Positions 31,829 to 43,015 are shown, numbered from the stretch's first letter. The stretch is 64,000 nt of DNA from Molanna angustata (GCA_963576475.1 OY754973.1:9074052-9138051); one strand, 5' to 3'. Notes: generated from the sequence alone by a model not told the origin. Numbers and translations: made by a program.

Positions 31829-32043
31829 CGTCCGCCATGGCACAGTTGGTAAGCCATTTGGTTTCTGTGCGGGCGTCCTGGGTACGATCCCCAATACGAT
31901 GATAAATTTATTCAAATTCATTTCTCACGCTAATATTGCTTCTCTGGGCTGGAAACACTGGTTAGTTGGGATAAATTGCCATATGGAAATAAACTCCCCA
32001 CTTGCGCAGGTTGCAAGGAAGTGTTAATTATTATTATTATTAC
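31829..32043 (+). mobile_element. SINE A, full length
   Basis: 'ccatggcacagttggtaagc' (box A region) and 'cctgggtacgatccccaata' (mutated box B) are followed by 'tttctcacgctaatattgct', 'gttagttgggataaattgcc' and 'cttgcgcaggttgcaaggaa', ending in (TTA)n. The hairpin has one arm mutated (TTGCCATATGGAAA). Confidence 0.88.
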
Positions 32044-32084
32044 TATAAATATTCAATCCATATTTTTGAAAAAAATCTATATTT

Positions 32085-32182
32085 GCTTGCTTCCACTATT
32101 TTCTAATGTAATTGTTTTGAGGTGTTCCGTAAGAGTAGGGAAATGTCGCTGGTAACCCCACATTGAGGAATATCAGGAGGGA
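32085..32182 (-). repeat. Repeat E partial, minus strand, abutting MITE-1
   Basis: 'ttgcttgcttccactatttt', 'aggtgttccgtaagagtagg' and 'gctggtaaccccacattgag' are complementary to repeat E with a large internal deletion. Confidence 0.6.
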
Positions 32183-32352
32183 AAGTCTGGTCAGCAGGCG
32201 GAATCAAAACCACCCATGTTTACCCATATCATGGATATAATTATCTTATGAAGTTCTATAACATCTTAAGATAACTCCATAAAATAATTATATCCATGAT
32301 ATGGGTAAACATGGATGGTTTTGAATCCGCCTGTTAACCAGACTTGCCCCCC
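32183..32352. mobile_element. MITE-1 copy
   Basis: ~170-bp near-perfect palindrome. Left 'ggcggaatcaaaaccaccca' and 'atcatggatataattatctt' pair with right 'aattatatccatgatatggg' and 'ggatggttttgaatccgcc'. The right terminus is AGACTTGCCCCCCTG; the left has two substitutions in the G-run (CAGGAGGGAAAGTCT). Confidence 0.9.
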
Positions 32353-32639
32353 TGTTCTATCTTTTTGAATTCGTCATAGTATTTATGTTTTGTTACGATA
32401 TACCTACACAGCATCAAGTTCACAAGTTTTAGTTGTAAGTTGGTAGTAAAGTGAGACAGAAGTACAAGTGTATGTGTTTGTATAATAAAGTGTGAAATAA
32501 TGCTTTTTGTAAAAAATGGTTAATGCTGACATAATTTCTAGAACGATATTAATTCCGAGTTCTTCATTTTTTTCGTTTATTTATTGCTGTATTTTCCTTT
32601 TTGGCTCTTTACATTATTGAGACAAATTTACTTGAGACA

Positions 32640-32705
32640 TCACGATGCTCGTAGATTACCTTATGGTAACAAACCTCCTTTTGTGCACATTGCTGTATAT
32701 GATTA
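32640..32705 (+). mobile_element. LINE-K-type 3' end with covarying hairpin
   Basis: 'cacgatgctcgtag' and 'caaacctccttttgtgcaca' align with 19086-19150. The hairpin is TTACCTTATGGTAA (32656-32669), against TTGCCTTATGGCAA there. Confidence 0.6.
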
Positions 32706-33078
32706 AAACGAGACTTATTAAATTGGCATATTAAAATTTCTTCCAATCGACGTGAATACTAAAATACATAATTATCCAACATTCCTTGTGTACACATGTT
32801 GGTAATGAATATATTCGTGGAATATATTCATTATATATATGCAAAGTTGACAATAATTGATATTAAGTTCACACGGAGTAACAAACGGAAGGTTTTTTGA
32901 CGTCATTCGAGATGCTGATGACGTCATAGATTCAGTTACGATGGATCACGAAGAAAGCATCAGCTTCAGATGTTGAATCTTTATAATCTCCCGTGGGAGA
33001 GAAGTCAGACGGCTGATGCCAGCGTCTACGTGGACACAATGAACGATATAATTTGATATCAAAAAGATTTTTGAGTCT

Positions 33079-33242
33079 GCCCCCCTAGACAACATGCCAT
33101 TTAAGCTAAGCGTTATATCGCTAAGCGATAGTAAATGTATGGAATTGGTGGCTATGACATCACGTGACAGCCACCAATTTCATACATTTCTATCGCTTAG
33201 CGATATAACGCTTAGCTTTAATGACATGTTGTCTAGGGGGGC
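33079..33242. mobile_element. MITE-2 copy, best preserved
   Basis: 164-bp palindrome with ends GCCCCCCTAGACAACATG and CATGTTGTCTAGGGGGGC. Arms carry 'gctaagcgttatatcgctaa' and its complement. The centre 'catcacgtgacagcc' is shared with 21058-21227. Confidence 0.93.
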
Positions 33243-33594
33243 TGTTTTGGGTAGGTAGATAGGTACCTTCGTCACAATATTTTATTCGTTTAAAGATTTC
33301 TTATTCTTACTGGATTGTTTCTTTATGTTTGAGTAAATTTGTATCCATGTTTCTAATATATTCATCAAATCATTTAATGCTTTTTTGATTCGCAAAATGT
33401 GATTATTATTTTTTTTGAAGGTTTGGTGTGACTTAAACGAATGTAGGTAAATATATAAATAATTAAGTACCTACTTGGAATTTCGCTGAAAGTTTAGAAA
33501 TTCTCTTATCAATATTCAAATTCAGTAAGTTTTTGTTGTAGATAATGAAAATGGATATTACTTTATAAATAAAGTTTATGTACGATCAAGCGTT

Positions 33595-33645
33595 TAGATG
33601 TGGGTTTATTACCATAAAGTTATCTCTTCCAACCAAACGAAACAA
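33595..33645 (-). mobile_element. LINE-K 3' end scrap
   Basis: 'gtgggtttattaccataaag' with 'ttatctcttccaaccaaacg' is the complement of the LINE-K end in decayed form. Confidence 0.5.
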
Positions 33646-33649
33646 CACG

Positions 33650-34335
33650 AAGAAAAATTTAATTCGGTACAGTAAGAAAATACATATGAGGATGTATGAG
33701 GATCCAAGAAGGGGATCGTCCAAAAAGTTATAAGATAGTTTAATAAATTACAATCTCATCTATATGTACATTTTTTTACAAAAAACACTCCATTTACAAT
33801 ATATTCGCAGTTTGTTGTTTATTTCCATTGTAAAAATGGTTCTAATGGTATTTCTAAAGAAAGGGGCGGTTGGTTGATGTCTTATAAGTACAGGTTTAAT
33901 TTGATGTCAGTTTAAGAGTCTGATATGTTTCATTGAAATATGTATGTCTCATTATTATATATGAAACAACAATATAGAATTTAAAGCAAGATGTTATGAA
34001 GGTACATGACGAAAAAGTAACAAGAATGACGGTAATCGGAGATATATGTAGGGTGTATACAGAAGATTAAAAATAACACAGTTATGAATCCGTCAAGGCG
34101 GTATTTTAATTTGCAATAATATATAGGTACAATATAAACGCACGTTTTTCATGTTTTTACTATCTAATCTGCATAACTAAAAAGCTCCATTTTTTCAATA
34201 TTATTATGGTGCAGACACATGAATTATTTGCGTTTGTGATAAGCCTGATTTAATTAGTGAATTTTGCACATTTTTCGAAATCAACGCGAATTTTGCACTC
34301 ATCTATATGAATGCACACTCAATGCATTAATATAG
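33650..34335. other. Unassigned AT-rich DNA
   Basis: No feature is supported. Confidence 0.4.
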
Positions 34336-34338
34336 ATG

Positions 34339-34475
34339 GGGTGGCGGTATAACGATTAGCGCGCTGGGTTTGTAATCCAGTGGTCGAGAGTTCGAATTCT
34401 GCCACGACCGATTTCGTTCACCTATATCACAAGCGTTAATGCTTAATTTAGGGAATTTATGAGGATGTATATGTA
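34339..34475 (+). mobile_element. SINE B, near-complete
   Basis: The tRNA-like head reads 'gggtggcggtataacgatta' (box A region), 'gggtttgtaatccagtgg' (anticodon-arm-like) and GAGTTCGAATTCTGCC (box B). Then come the body 'gatttcgttcacctatatca', 'gcttaatttagggaatt' and 'gaggatgtatatgtac'. Confidence 0.85.
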
Positions 34476-34834
34476 CTTGTTACTACAAGGATATATTCTT
34501 TCATTAAAAAAATAAACATTATAGTTAAACTATAAATATACAACATGATTATAAGGATTTGTTGACAAAATAAATTAAGCCTTATCATATAAATGCCGTA
34601 CCCTAATGTCGAATCATGTAGGTAGGTTTCTATCCTCCTATAATATATAATTATTTTAGTAGACAGAAAACAAATCTTAAAAAAAAACTTAACTATGAAG
34701 GCGATTTTTTTATTTTGAATCTAACTTAAATTTAATATAATAATTTTTTTTTGTTTTTTTTTTCTACATATAAATATAAATTAATGAGATTTCAATAGAA
34801 AAACTATAACGCGAAACATAACTTCACTTTTGGC

Positions 34835-34930
34835 TTTTCTAGAAAAATAACACCCCTTTTCCAAAAAACTAACGCGAATAGCAACACCGCTTTTCTACAA
34901 AAATAACACCCCTTTTCCAAAAAAATAACG
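34835..34930. repeat. Local ~57-bp direct duplication
   Basis: 'cttttctagaaaaataacac' + 'cccttttccaaaaaactaac' is repeated as 'cttttctacaaaaataacac' + 'cccttttccaaaaaaataac'. Confidence 0.75.
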
Positions 34931-34939
34931 TTACTAATT

Positions 34940-36440
34940 ATCTCTACTTATTAGACATAAACAATGTTGAAACCCGCATAGCTTTTAGCGCTGCTTGCTT
35001 TAATAAGTGAATTAAAAACAATAGCCTACTAATAATTTAAAATTATACAGCATAATTTATTCATACAAGGAGTAGGCTGACTATTGTCCACCGTGCAGAT
35101 CTATCACAGACCATACTATAAACGACGTAGGTATTGCGATTCATTTATGTCATTTTTAATAAAAAAAATCACAAAGATTAATCTTTCAATTTTGTTTTAC
35201 TAGACGAAAATGTTGTTTAAAGCATTACCCATTTTGAAAGGGTAAAGCATGAAATGTTCTTGAAATTAGGTCCCAGCCTCCCTAGCTTCCTAGTGCAAGA
35301 TCTTAACAATATCAAGAAAACAATGTTGTTGTATGGAGAAGATTACACAACCCCCTTTACCCTAAGAATTGATATACCCACCTATTCATTATACTCCGTG
35401 TCACTTCACTTATTCATATTCTTAACAAATCCACCTTTAACGATCTAGGTACCTACTGAACATTAAACATGAAATAGGTATAAATATATGAACAACGATC
35501 TTTTTGTAAATGCAGCGACTGAAGCAGATATGTCAAAAAATGACATATGTTGTGATCGAGAAAAACCCAATATTTTTTATTATTTATTTCTTATTTTATT
35601 TAAACCTAACAAACATACAGTCATACAAACAAATATTGCAAAAAATTCAATTTTAACAATATATCATAGACTAATTTTGTTTGCGGATATTACATTTTTT
35701 TTTTGTTGCACAGTGTAAAACAATTGCTATTTAAAATTTAATAGGCACTCAAAATTCAGAAAAAAGGACAAAAAGAGAGAAAGGAAGGTTGTGACACTCG
35801 CAGTAAAAAAAAAAACAAAGCAGGAATCAGCTACTGTAAATGTTTAAGGGTCTCAGAGATAGCATTTGTATATTTTATTTAAGTATGTCTAAAAATAATA
35901 TAATGTTTTTTTATTTTATTTTATTTCATTCTGAGAGCAGACAGTTAGGTGTATACAATTCATAAGTAAAAAAAACACTATATATTAAAAACAATATATT
36001 GATTTAAAACAACAAAAAAAGTAGCTAGGTAATACGAGTACAAATCTTGACATACATATATTAAATAACGAATGCTTATATACATTGATAATTGAACGTA
36101 CAAACCTCTATTGAACAGGAAGGCAGAGGGAATAGGGGATAAGAATAATATCCAAGATTTTACAATTTACGCCTTGATCATACAAACAACAGCCTCACCC
36201 GGGACCTAAATTAACCAATGTCGTCATGAAAAATGTTATGTGGTTGCGAATTATATAATTTGTTTTAGTTCTTCATTTTTTTTATGAAATTGGTACGCGG
36301 ACATTTTACTATGAAAAACCGTTTAACGAGTGTGACGCTGGGGGCAGTTAAGAGTTATAAGTGCAAGTTAGTATGAAGAATCGGTTATGTTGTTTACAAT
36401 TTTGAATTAGAAATTTGTCTCTACATAGAATTAATCTTCA
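34940..36440. other. Unassigned AT-rich DNA
   Basis: 1.5 kb with no recognisable gene or window repeat. Short open frames here have no motifs. Confidence 0.4.
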
Positions 36441-36469
36441 GGAATGCTACATATATTTGCATCTGGTGG

Positions 36470-36870
36470 TATGCCGTTGAAATGAGATCGTAATGTCAGT
36501 CAGAAATGTGGACATAAGGACATAATGTAAAATAAAGAAAGATGTCATTAATTGAATGAAAGTGAACACATTGAAATGGTTTGGCCACATCATGGGGAGA
36601 ATAAATGAGGAACGTCTGACGAAGAAAATATACATTGCGGATAGGGATGGAATGAGGTCGGGGCCGCCCAAAGAAGGGATGTCACGTCCATGTGAACGGT
36701 ATTTTAAAAGACGGAAATGTCAGAAGCATGAATAATAGACGAACATGTATAAGACGATGTACGAATGATGAGGAGGCGATGAATGTGTGTCTAGGTAGAA
36801 ATAAGTGACTTTCGGTTCTCACTGCCTACCCCGCGAGGGACATGGCGTGATGCTTTGTATGTATGTGGTA
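36470..36870 (+). pseudogene. LINE-D 3' end, frameshifted
   Basis: Plus strand: MKVNTLKWFGHIMGRINEER, LTKKIYIADRDGMR, then a frameshift at 36660-36690, then the RRTCIRRCTND segment and the 'ttctcactgcctaccccgcg' end, with a GTATG-type tail at 36856-36878. It lines up with 61024-61480 (-). Confidence 0.82.
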
Positions 36871-36879
36871 TGGTTCAGA

Positions 36880-37084
36880 TTCTCGGTTATTATAAAAACT
36901 TTATTAAAAGATATATTATTTCGAAAATTCAATTATTTTAAAAATGTTCTATTCCGCTGCTGTATTTTGATGGATGTGTATTCCAGACAACTGATAGAAA
37001 CTCCAGTGAATAAAAAACGAATGAATAATTAAGATTTTGATAAAGATTTTTTAATATTTTCTAAGATATACAGATAATCACGTG
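36880..37084. other. Unassigned AT-rich DNA
   Basis: No feature seen. Confidence 0.3.
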
Positions 37085-37590
37085 TAGGTACTCATGCTGC
37101 CGTCAAATGTATGAAGTGTCAAAAATAAACACTATTTTGTATGGTAAAAAAAAACGCTACTCATGCTGCCTTCAAATGTATGAAGTGTCAAAAATAAACA
37201 CTATTTTGTATGGTAAAAAAAAACGCTACTCATGCTGCCTTCAAATGTATGAAGTGTCAAAAATAAACACTATTTTGTATGGTAAAAAAAAACGCTACTC
37301 ATGCTGCCTTCAAATGTATGAAGTGTCAAAAATAAACACTTTTTTGTATGGTAAAAAAAAACGCTACTCATGCTGCCTTCAAATGTATGAAGTGTCAAAA
37401 ATAAACACTATTTTGTATGGTAAAAAAAAACGCTACTCATGCTGCCTTCAAATGTATGAAGTGTCAAAAATAAACACTATTTTGTATGGTAAAAAAAAAC
37501 GCTACTCATGCTGCCTTCAAATGTATGAAGTGTCAAAAATAAACACTATTTTGTATGGTAAAAAAAACGCATTTGACGTTCCATTTATTT
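37085..37590 (+). repeat. 69-bp minisatellite, seven units
   Basis: Units start at 37107, 37176, 37245, 37314, 37383, 37452 and 37521. They are nearly identical; one unit has 'cacttttttgt' for 'cactattttgt'. Because 69 is divisible by three and the unit has no stop, a 161-residue frame of 23-residue repeats (MYEVSKINTILYGKKK...) runs through. I treat it as a satellite artefact, not a gene. Confidence 0.95.
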
Positions 37591-37659
37591 AAAACTCAAT
37601 CATTGAGTCGAAATTCTGAAAGGGCACGTTTAGAAGTTAGTGTAATTGACAGACATTCA

Positions 37660-37960
37660 TTCATTCATTCATACCATCACGGCATATCCCACAATGCGGG
37701 GTAACCAGCGAACGGTGTGCGGGTGTGCATTGCCTTATAAAAGGGAGCACAACACATGTGTATACCCACACACCAGTCTCGTCTCACCTAAAAAGGCACT
37801 AAATTCAGAATGGGTGGTGAACCTCATTGCTGAACTATGTCAGATGTTATTGTTGCCTGTTGTATTTTCGATTACCCGGCTCTTACGGGACACTCAAAAA
37901 CAGTAATAGAGAAGAGTGGAAGCACTATTCTAAGCCGGTGCCTCACAGCTTAATTGACAG
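37660..37960 (+). repeat. Repeat E, longest copy
   Basis: 'accatcacggcatatcccac' through 'aatgcggggtaaccagcgaa', 'gggagcacaacacatgtgta', 'gtctcacctaaaaaggcact', 'gattacccggctcttacggg' and 'ttctaagccggtgcctcaca'. It starts at a (CATT)n tract (37651-37670). It is the best reference copy for the family. Confidence 0.8.
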
Positions 37961-37964
37961 ACGA

Positions 37965-39790
37965 GCATTGTATAAAACGATGTGTAAATGTAGGTACCTA
38001 TTCACCGGAATTTGATGTATTTCAGTGTAGCATTACAGCAGCGAGATAGAATTCTAAGTGCAATTTTTTTTAATACATTTTAATTTATTTGCTAACATTA
38101 ACCAAAAAAGTAAAATCTATTTCAATTTTAAATTTATGTATGATTTTTACTGTGATTAACCCTTTTTTCTTTTATATAATATTATGTTTACTTCGGTTGC
38201 TTGATGAAACTTGTATAGCTGTTAGTCTCGTATTACAAGAGTTATGTATTTGAGATAAATGCAAGGCAAAGGTAAGGTCCGGTATTGCGAGAATATTGCT
38301 TACGGGACCTCAATTTTTCTTTCATTATTCTCAAATAACTCCCGTAATATGAAGCGATGAATGTTTGCAAAAACCTATAGCAATAGTTTCTTTCTGACAA
38401 CTTAATAACAGAGACATGAAATCTTTCAGCTTTGCACTGTCTTGTTTCTTTTTCAATCTCTTTCAAGGAACTGAAGTTCAAAGAACAAACAGAACAAGCA
38501 ACGGTGTATTCATTTACTGCAAATCCGTGGTACTAAACATAATCTAAACTCGAGTTTTGACGAGTGTTGTTCGAGGTTTGTCAGTTTCCGTGTTTCACCT
38601 CCATGAACTGAGGGGAATCAAGGATGGATTTGGAAGATAATGCGGATACGAGTGTGAGGCAAATTTACAAGATAATGTTGTTTGTGTGGGAAGATAAGAA
38701 GATGGGGTGAATCTGTGATGCCAGAAGAACATCACAAAGTAAGATAAATTTAACAGGTAGCTTTTCACCTTGGTTTAATGCTTCGTATATGCTTTGAAAA
38801 CATTTAAGTAGGTACCTATGGTGTACGAATATCACGAATATGAATTAAATTGCCTCTTCGTGGTATATTTAGGGGCTTTACATCATTTTCGTATGTTTTT
38901 ACAACAATAATATATGTTTTAAAATAACGGAGAATGCATGAAAATAAACAATAAAAAGTTTTGAAGTACATACATACAAATAAATATTGTTATATCTAAT
39001 TTTGTATTTTTTCTATTGTTTTATTTCTATGGTTTTCGGTTTTTTAATTTTCTTGCAATTTTTGATTTTTACTCTCCTGTTCCTTATCTGGACTCACTTG
39101 GGATCGGTCATCACACAACGGACGGTGAATGTGCAACGATACGCTGCTTCTGTTGTATATTTTTTCTGTGATTTCGGCATCTGTAATTTCGGAGACATTT
39201 GATTCGACGATCCGTCATTAATGTCTAACATTGCAGTGAAAACAGTGTTGTGTTGGTGAATCTATACCTCCTTACATCGGGACCAGGAAAAACTCAGGAC
39301 AATAGCGGTGAGTCTTCAGCTTCCTTCCATTATACAGTCCACAATCATTTCCGTGGAATAATAAACCTTTTTGTATGACACAAGGAAATATATCACACAA
39401 ACTTGTATTCGCTAGACGGAATAGACTCGAGTGACAAAAAGTTTATCCGATTTATTTATTTTTTCAATAATTAATTTATTTTTTAATTTTATATCAAAAA
39501 ATACATATTACAATACAATTACATCTAGAAATATTGTGCGTGGGTAAGCGTGTAATTGCATTGGTACAATGAACACTGAACTGAACACCTCACTAGGAAG
39601 TCCTGTGCTGAGGTGTTCATTTGATAAGTTGTGCATAGTATATATATTTCTCAGATCAAATTACAAATCAATTTGTTATTGTAAATTTAGATTTGTTGTT
39701 ATAATGTCATTTATGTGTTTCGATTGCCACTATAGTTTTCTGAACGCGGATTAAAAGCTAAAAAAAGTGTTAATTATATCTGAATATTAG
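37965..39790. other. Unassigned DNA
   Basis: No gene is supported. The patches 38550-38720 and 39080-39310 are less AT-rich; the latter ends in 'aatagcggtgagtc', which resembles a splice donor, but I see no open exon. 'cctcactagg' at 39590 with 'cctgtgctgaggtg' is echoed at 62459-62492 ('cctcactagg...cctgtgctaaggtg'). Confidence 0.35.
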
Positions 39791-39799
39791 CCCCTGGAT

Positions 39800-40078
39800 G
39801 TGATTTCCAGGATGTGTGAGTCAAAATGCCTTATAATCCATAACAGAGAATCAGCAAGACTATGGAATAGCCTATGTCCGGATATTGCTTCGACTAACTC
39901 ACTTTGTATTTTCAAGAAAAGACTAAACAAGGAATATTTTTCAAAGCCTGATGAGCTGATTGATATACGGTATTTTTTTTTGTTCTTTTTTATTCTGGTT
40001 GGTTGGAAGAAATTGACTAATAGCAATAAGCCCTCCAGTGTGCATTATATTTATGTTTATTATGTACAACAAGAAAAA
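39800..40078 (+). pseudogene. LINE-K ORF C-terminus and 3' UTR
   Basis: Plus strand: ESARLWNSLCPDIASTNSLC then IFKKRLNKEYF, the usual last conserved block of Jockey/CR1-group ORF2 in insects. Directly downstream is the UTR 'ggttggttggaagaaattga', 'agcaataagccctccagtgt', 'gcattatatttatg'. This copy links the hairpin-type tail to a LINE ORF and is the key for naming the other tail-only copies. No RT domain is present. Confidence 0.8.
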
Positions 40079-40084
40079 ACATAA

Positions 40085-40445
40085 ATATATAAATGAATAA
40101 AGTGTCAAGTATGGATTAAGTAAAAATAAGTATAGAAAAAAACGGACATGATATAATAATAGATGATGTCAATTGTGGTTAAGAAAGACATGTTATGTAA
40201 AAAAAGCACGTAATAAAAACATTAGATTCGCTTATACTTTTCATATCGATTTCTCTTTCAATCATCTCATAATTCAATATAAAGAAGCGGAAGTAAAGCT
40301 AAAAATCTTTGTAGAGTTTAACACCATCTTCAAATGTAACCTCGTGTAGACATACCTAATACACGATTAAGGTATATACAAATGTAAATTTTCATTGTTA
40401 TATCCGCATTCAAAAACCTCCATAATATGAAACTGTGTAAAATAA
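40085..40445. other. Unassigned AT-rich DNA
   Basis: Nothing supportable. Confidence 0.4.
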
Positions 40446-40454
40446 TAATTTTAC

Positions 40455-40660
40455 AGTCTTTTATGATAAGTGTCGTGTCGTGGGGAGGAACGGGCCGAGG
40501 GTGAGATACAAGGGGTTGGAGTACCTAGAGGGTGGGTTTCACCAGCGACACTCTTGCTCCCGGTGGCTGCACTGAGATGAGAGAAAACTCTCAACTTTTC
40601 TTGTGAGTTTGTCGAGGTGAGTTTCCTGAGCTCTCTCACTCCAAACTTTGTAACAAACTT
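40455..40660. other. GC-rich patch of unknown origin
   Basis: 'cgtgtcgtggggaggaacgg', 'gagtacctagagggtgggtt' and 'cactcttgctcccggtggct' are compositionally foreign to the AT-rich flanks. It contains a fold 'gagagaaaactctc'. A 62-residue minus-strand frame is open but unrecognisable. There is no second copy in the window. Confidence 0.35.
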
Positions 40661-40802
40661 TTTTGTGGAATATGTACATTGTACTTTGAAGTAAACTGTA
40701 TTATTTGCGAAGTATTGTGCACAAATACACGATTCAAATATAAATTTTTCGTTATTTCTACATTGTTTATAACTAAAGGTTCTTCCAAACGGCCTTCATT
40801 GC

Positions 40803-40975
40803 TCACTTACTTAGATACCTGACTCCTATCGCGGATTCGATTCCTGGTGGAGACACAGTTTTTAATATTATTGTGGTTTCAGTCTGGTTCTTTGAGGCGA
40901 TAAGCATCATAAGTATTCAGAATGTAGCACTGATATTGGGCATATTTAGACATATTTAGTACCTATTAGTTTATA
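40803..40975 (+). mobile_element. SINE C, diverged
   Basis: 'cttagatacctgactcctat', the box-B-like GGATTCGATTCCTGG, 'ggagacacagtttttaat' and 'cagtctggttctttgaggcg' follow the SINE C order. The 3' end is eroded. Confidence 0.75.
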
Positions 40976-41371
40976 AAACTGATAATCCTACATTTCACTG
41001 AAAAAAAAGTTATGTTAAAATTAACCGAACTAGAGTGACTACAAAACGGATCGTTTAGTGCTACTAAATATTTTGTACCCTGAGCTAAACACTATAGTCA
41101 TAAATAGATTAAATTTTATTACTGATAACAAAAGTTTGGCTAAAAACGCAGGTAGCCAGTTCGGTGGTCACAATTGTTTTTTTCGGTGTTATAGCACATT
41201 TTGTTATTCATCATAATATTTATTCAAAACTATTTAAATATTGTATTACCTTTTAATTTTTAGCAGAGTGTTTGTTTTAATTTTAAAAATTAAAATTCAT
41301 TTTCACAAAGAAAACACGTCAAAAAGTAACGTCGAAAAAGAATTAATCATTTAATGGATAGTTTTTTGATA

Positions 41372-41741
41372 TTGACAATAGGTATGAAATAGGTAAGTCT
41401 GATATCTGGGAGTGATTGCGTTTACCAGTGCGCATCTCCTTTTTATGGCTGAAAATTGCAGATTTTAGTGTCATTTTTATCTTTCTTAGTCCTTTTTGTG
41501 CTTTTATACCATCCATCCGATTACAACGAAATTTTGTGATTTGTTCAACGCACACACACGAAGATTACGGGAAAAAAAGAATTTTTACATATTTCAGTAA
41601 CAGTAAGGACAGATTTTGTAGGTGCAAATAAGATATTAAAATAATGTTAAAATCTGCAATTTTCACCCATAAAAAGTATACACACAGGTAAACGCAACTA
41701 CTCCCAGGTGCCAGACTTACCTTTTTCACACCTATATTCAA
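41372..41741. mobile_element. 370-bp imperfect fold-back element
   Basis: The left arm 'aggtaagtctgatatctggg', 'tgcgtttaccagtgcgcatc', 'ctttttatggctgaaaattg', 'cagatttta' is matched in reverse complement on the right (41740 down): 'aggtaagtctggcacctggg', 'tgcgtttacctgtgtgtata', 'ctttttatgggtgaaaattg', 'cagatttta'. The arms are ~125 bp with ~120 bp between. No second copy is in the window, and terminal and target duplications are not clear. Confidence 0.82.
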
Positions 41742-41744
41742 TAA

Positions 41745-42340
41745 GAAAGAAAATGTCAAAAATCCAACCATTTCAGAATGATTCATTGAAAACGTTGCTG
41801 TATTGTACCAATTCAATTTCTAGGATTTTATAAACAAAATGTGTGTGCGCAATAAGAGAAAATAACCATATCTGTGATTACAAATTAGCCTTCCGATTTA
41901 TGACCAAAATATTGTTGCGTCGATAAAATTAATGAATTCATAGCTAATAGATGTGGTGTAAGAAGTATATCGAAATAAAGAGACAAATGTTCATTTTCAC
42001 GTACAATGTTAAATGGAGATGTAAATCATTGTCTAATAGACCTTTTATTTATGTAGGTCCAATCAGTAATAAATAACATTTCATGTTGGTGTATTTTCTT
42101 TCACACCCAACACCAATATTATCTCTATAATATTCTTCGTAAAAATATTATTTTCTTCTGACCCAACCTCCGCCCTCATCTTACATGTAATGGGTAGGAG
42201 GATTACAGCGGTTCTAAATGAATGATCTTATTTTATTATCAATTTTATGATTATTTTGAGGGTCGTGATCACCTTGCAGCGCATCATGCATTTTCTTATT
42301 CCACTGTTGGTGCTAATGGTATGGTCTGGTTGGTCCTAGT
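41745..42340. other. Unassigned AT-rich DNA
   Basis: No feature is supported. Confidence 0.4.
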
Positions 42341-42344
42341 GGGT

Positions 42345-42455
42345 ACATGATATTCCATCCTTCAGATGCTGGAAGAACCTGAATGGGGAGAGGAAGAACC
42401 TGAATGGAAGAAGCAGATGGAAGAGGTCTATATCCAACAGTGGATAGAAGAAAAA
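42345..42455 (+). pseudogene. LINE-W (RTE-like) ORF C-terminal end
   Basis: The plus strand ends in EWKKQMEEVYIQQWIEEK and a stop; the '(E)xYxQQW' ending is characteristic of lepidopteran RTE-like ORF2 C-termini. Upstream coding is unreadable. A duplicated 'gaggaagaacctgaatgg' lies just before it. Confidence 0.6.
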
Positions 42456-42514
42456 TAAGGAAAAAATCTACAATATGATATGAATAAAGATATGAATCGA
42501 TTGTTTCTATAAAT

Positions 42515-43015
42515 TCTTCTTCTTCTGCTTGATCTAGTACTGGGTACCGTTTATTCTCGGATTCACTCCTGGGACGCGTATGTCCAGCTGTCCTTCCATC
42601 TCTTTGGCGGTCGTCCAGGGGGTCTGCTGGTTGACGGTATCTCGTCTTCCGCTATTTTCACCACTCTCACTGAATCCGCTCTTCCGACGTGATCTCTCCA
42701 GTAACTTCTTCTGTTTCTACCTCATCGCACGACATCCTCGGCATCGCAGATCCTCCGAATTTGGAGTTTCGTACTCTGTCTCGGATGGTTAAACCTGCAA
42801 TGGGGCGGAGAGTTTTCATCTCGGTGGTTCGCAAGAGACTCTTTGTTCTCGTGGTGTCGGCTCTGGTTTCGATGCCGTATGTCATTATTGGCCTTACGCA
42901 GGTCTTATATATCATCATTTTGCTTTCTTTCAACATGTGTTGGTTTCCCTGACTTCTTCGTAAAGGTCACTGCTGCTTGATATTTCAGCGCCCAGGTATT
43001 TGAATCGCATAACTT
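42515..43015 (-). pseudogene. LINE-R (RTE) 3' end, older copy
   Basis: The minus strand encodes MLKESKMMIYKTCVRPIMTY, GIETRADTTRTKSLLRTTEM, TLRPIAGLTIRDRVRNSK and fragments of the C-terminal tail, with a (GAA)n tail at 42517-42530. Upstream, 'ttcaaatacctgggcgctga' gives the FKYLGAE thumb motif. It is clearly more diverged than 30657-30966 and 53450-54412, with indels. Confidence 0.88.

Noticed and set aside
34339..34475. Possible tRNA gene (box A and B present)
   Set aside because: The same head is followed by the same non-tRNA body at 57098-57255, so this is SINE B.
37085..37590. CRISPR array
   Set aside because: Units are directly contiguous without unique spacers, and the context is a eukaryotic repeat-rich genome.
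37107..37592. 161-residue repetitive protein
   Set aside because: It is a 69-bp minisatellite whose length keeps the frame open; there is no promoter, no non-repeat coding part and no domain.
39040..39310. Host exon ending in a splice donor (GTGAGT at 39308)
   Set aside because: No open frame leads into the donor and no conserved motif is visible; a donor-like hexamer alone is expected by chance.
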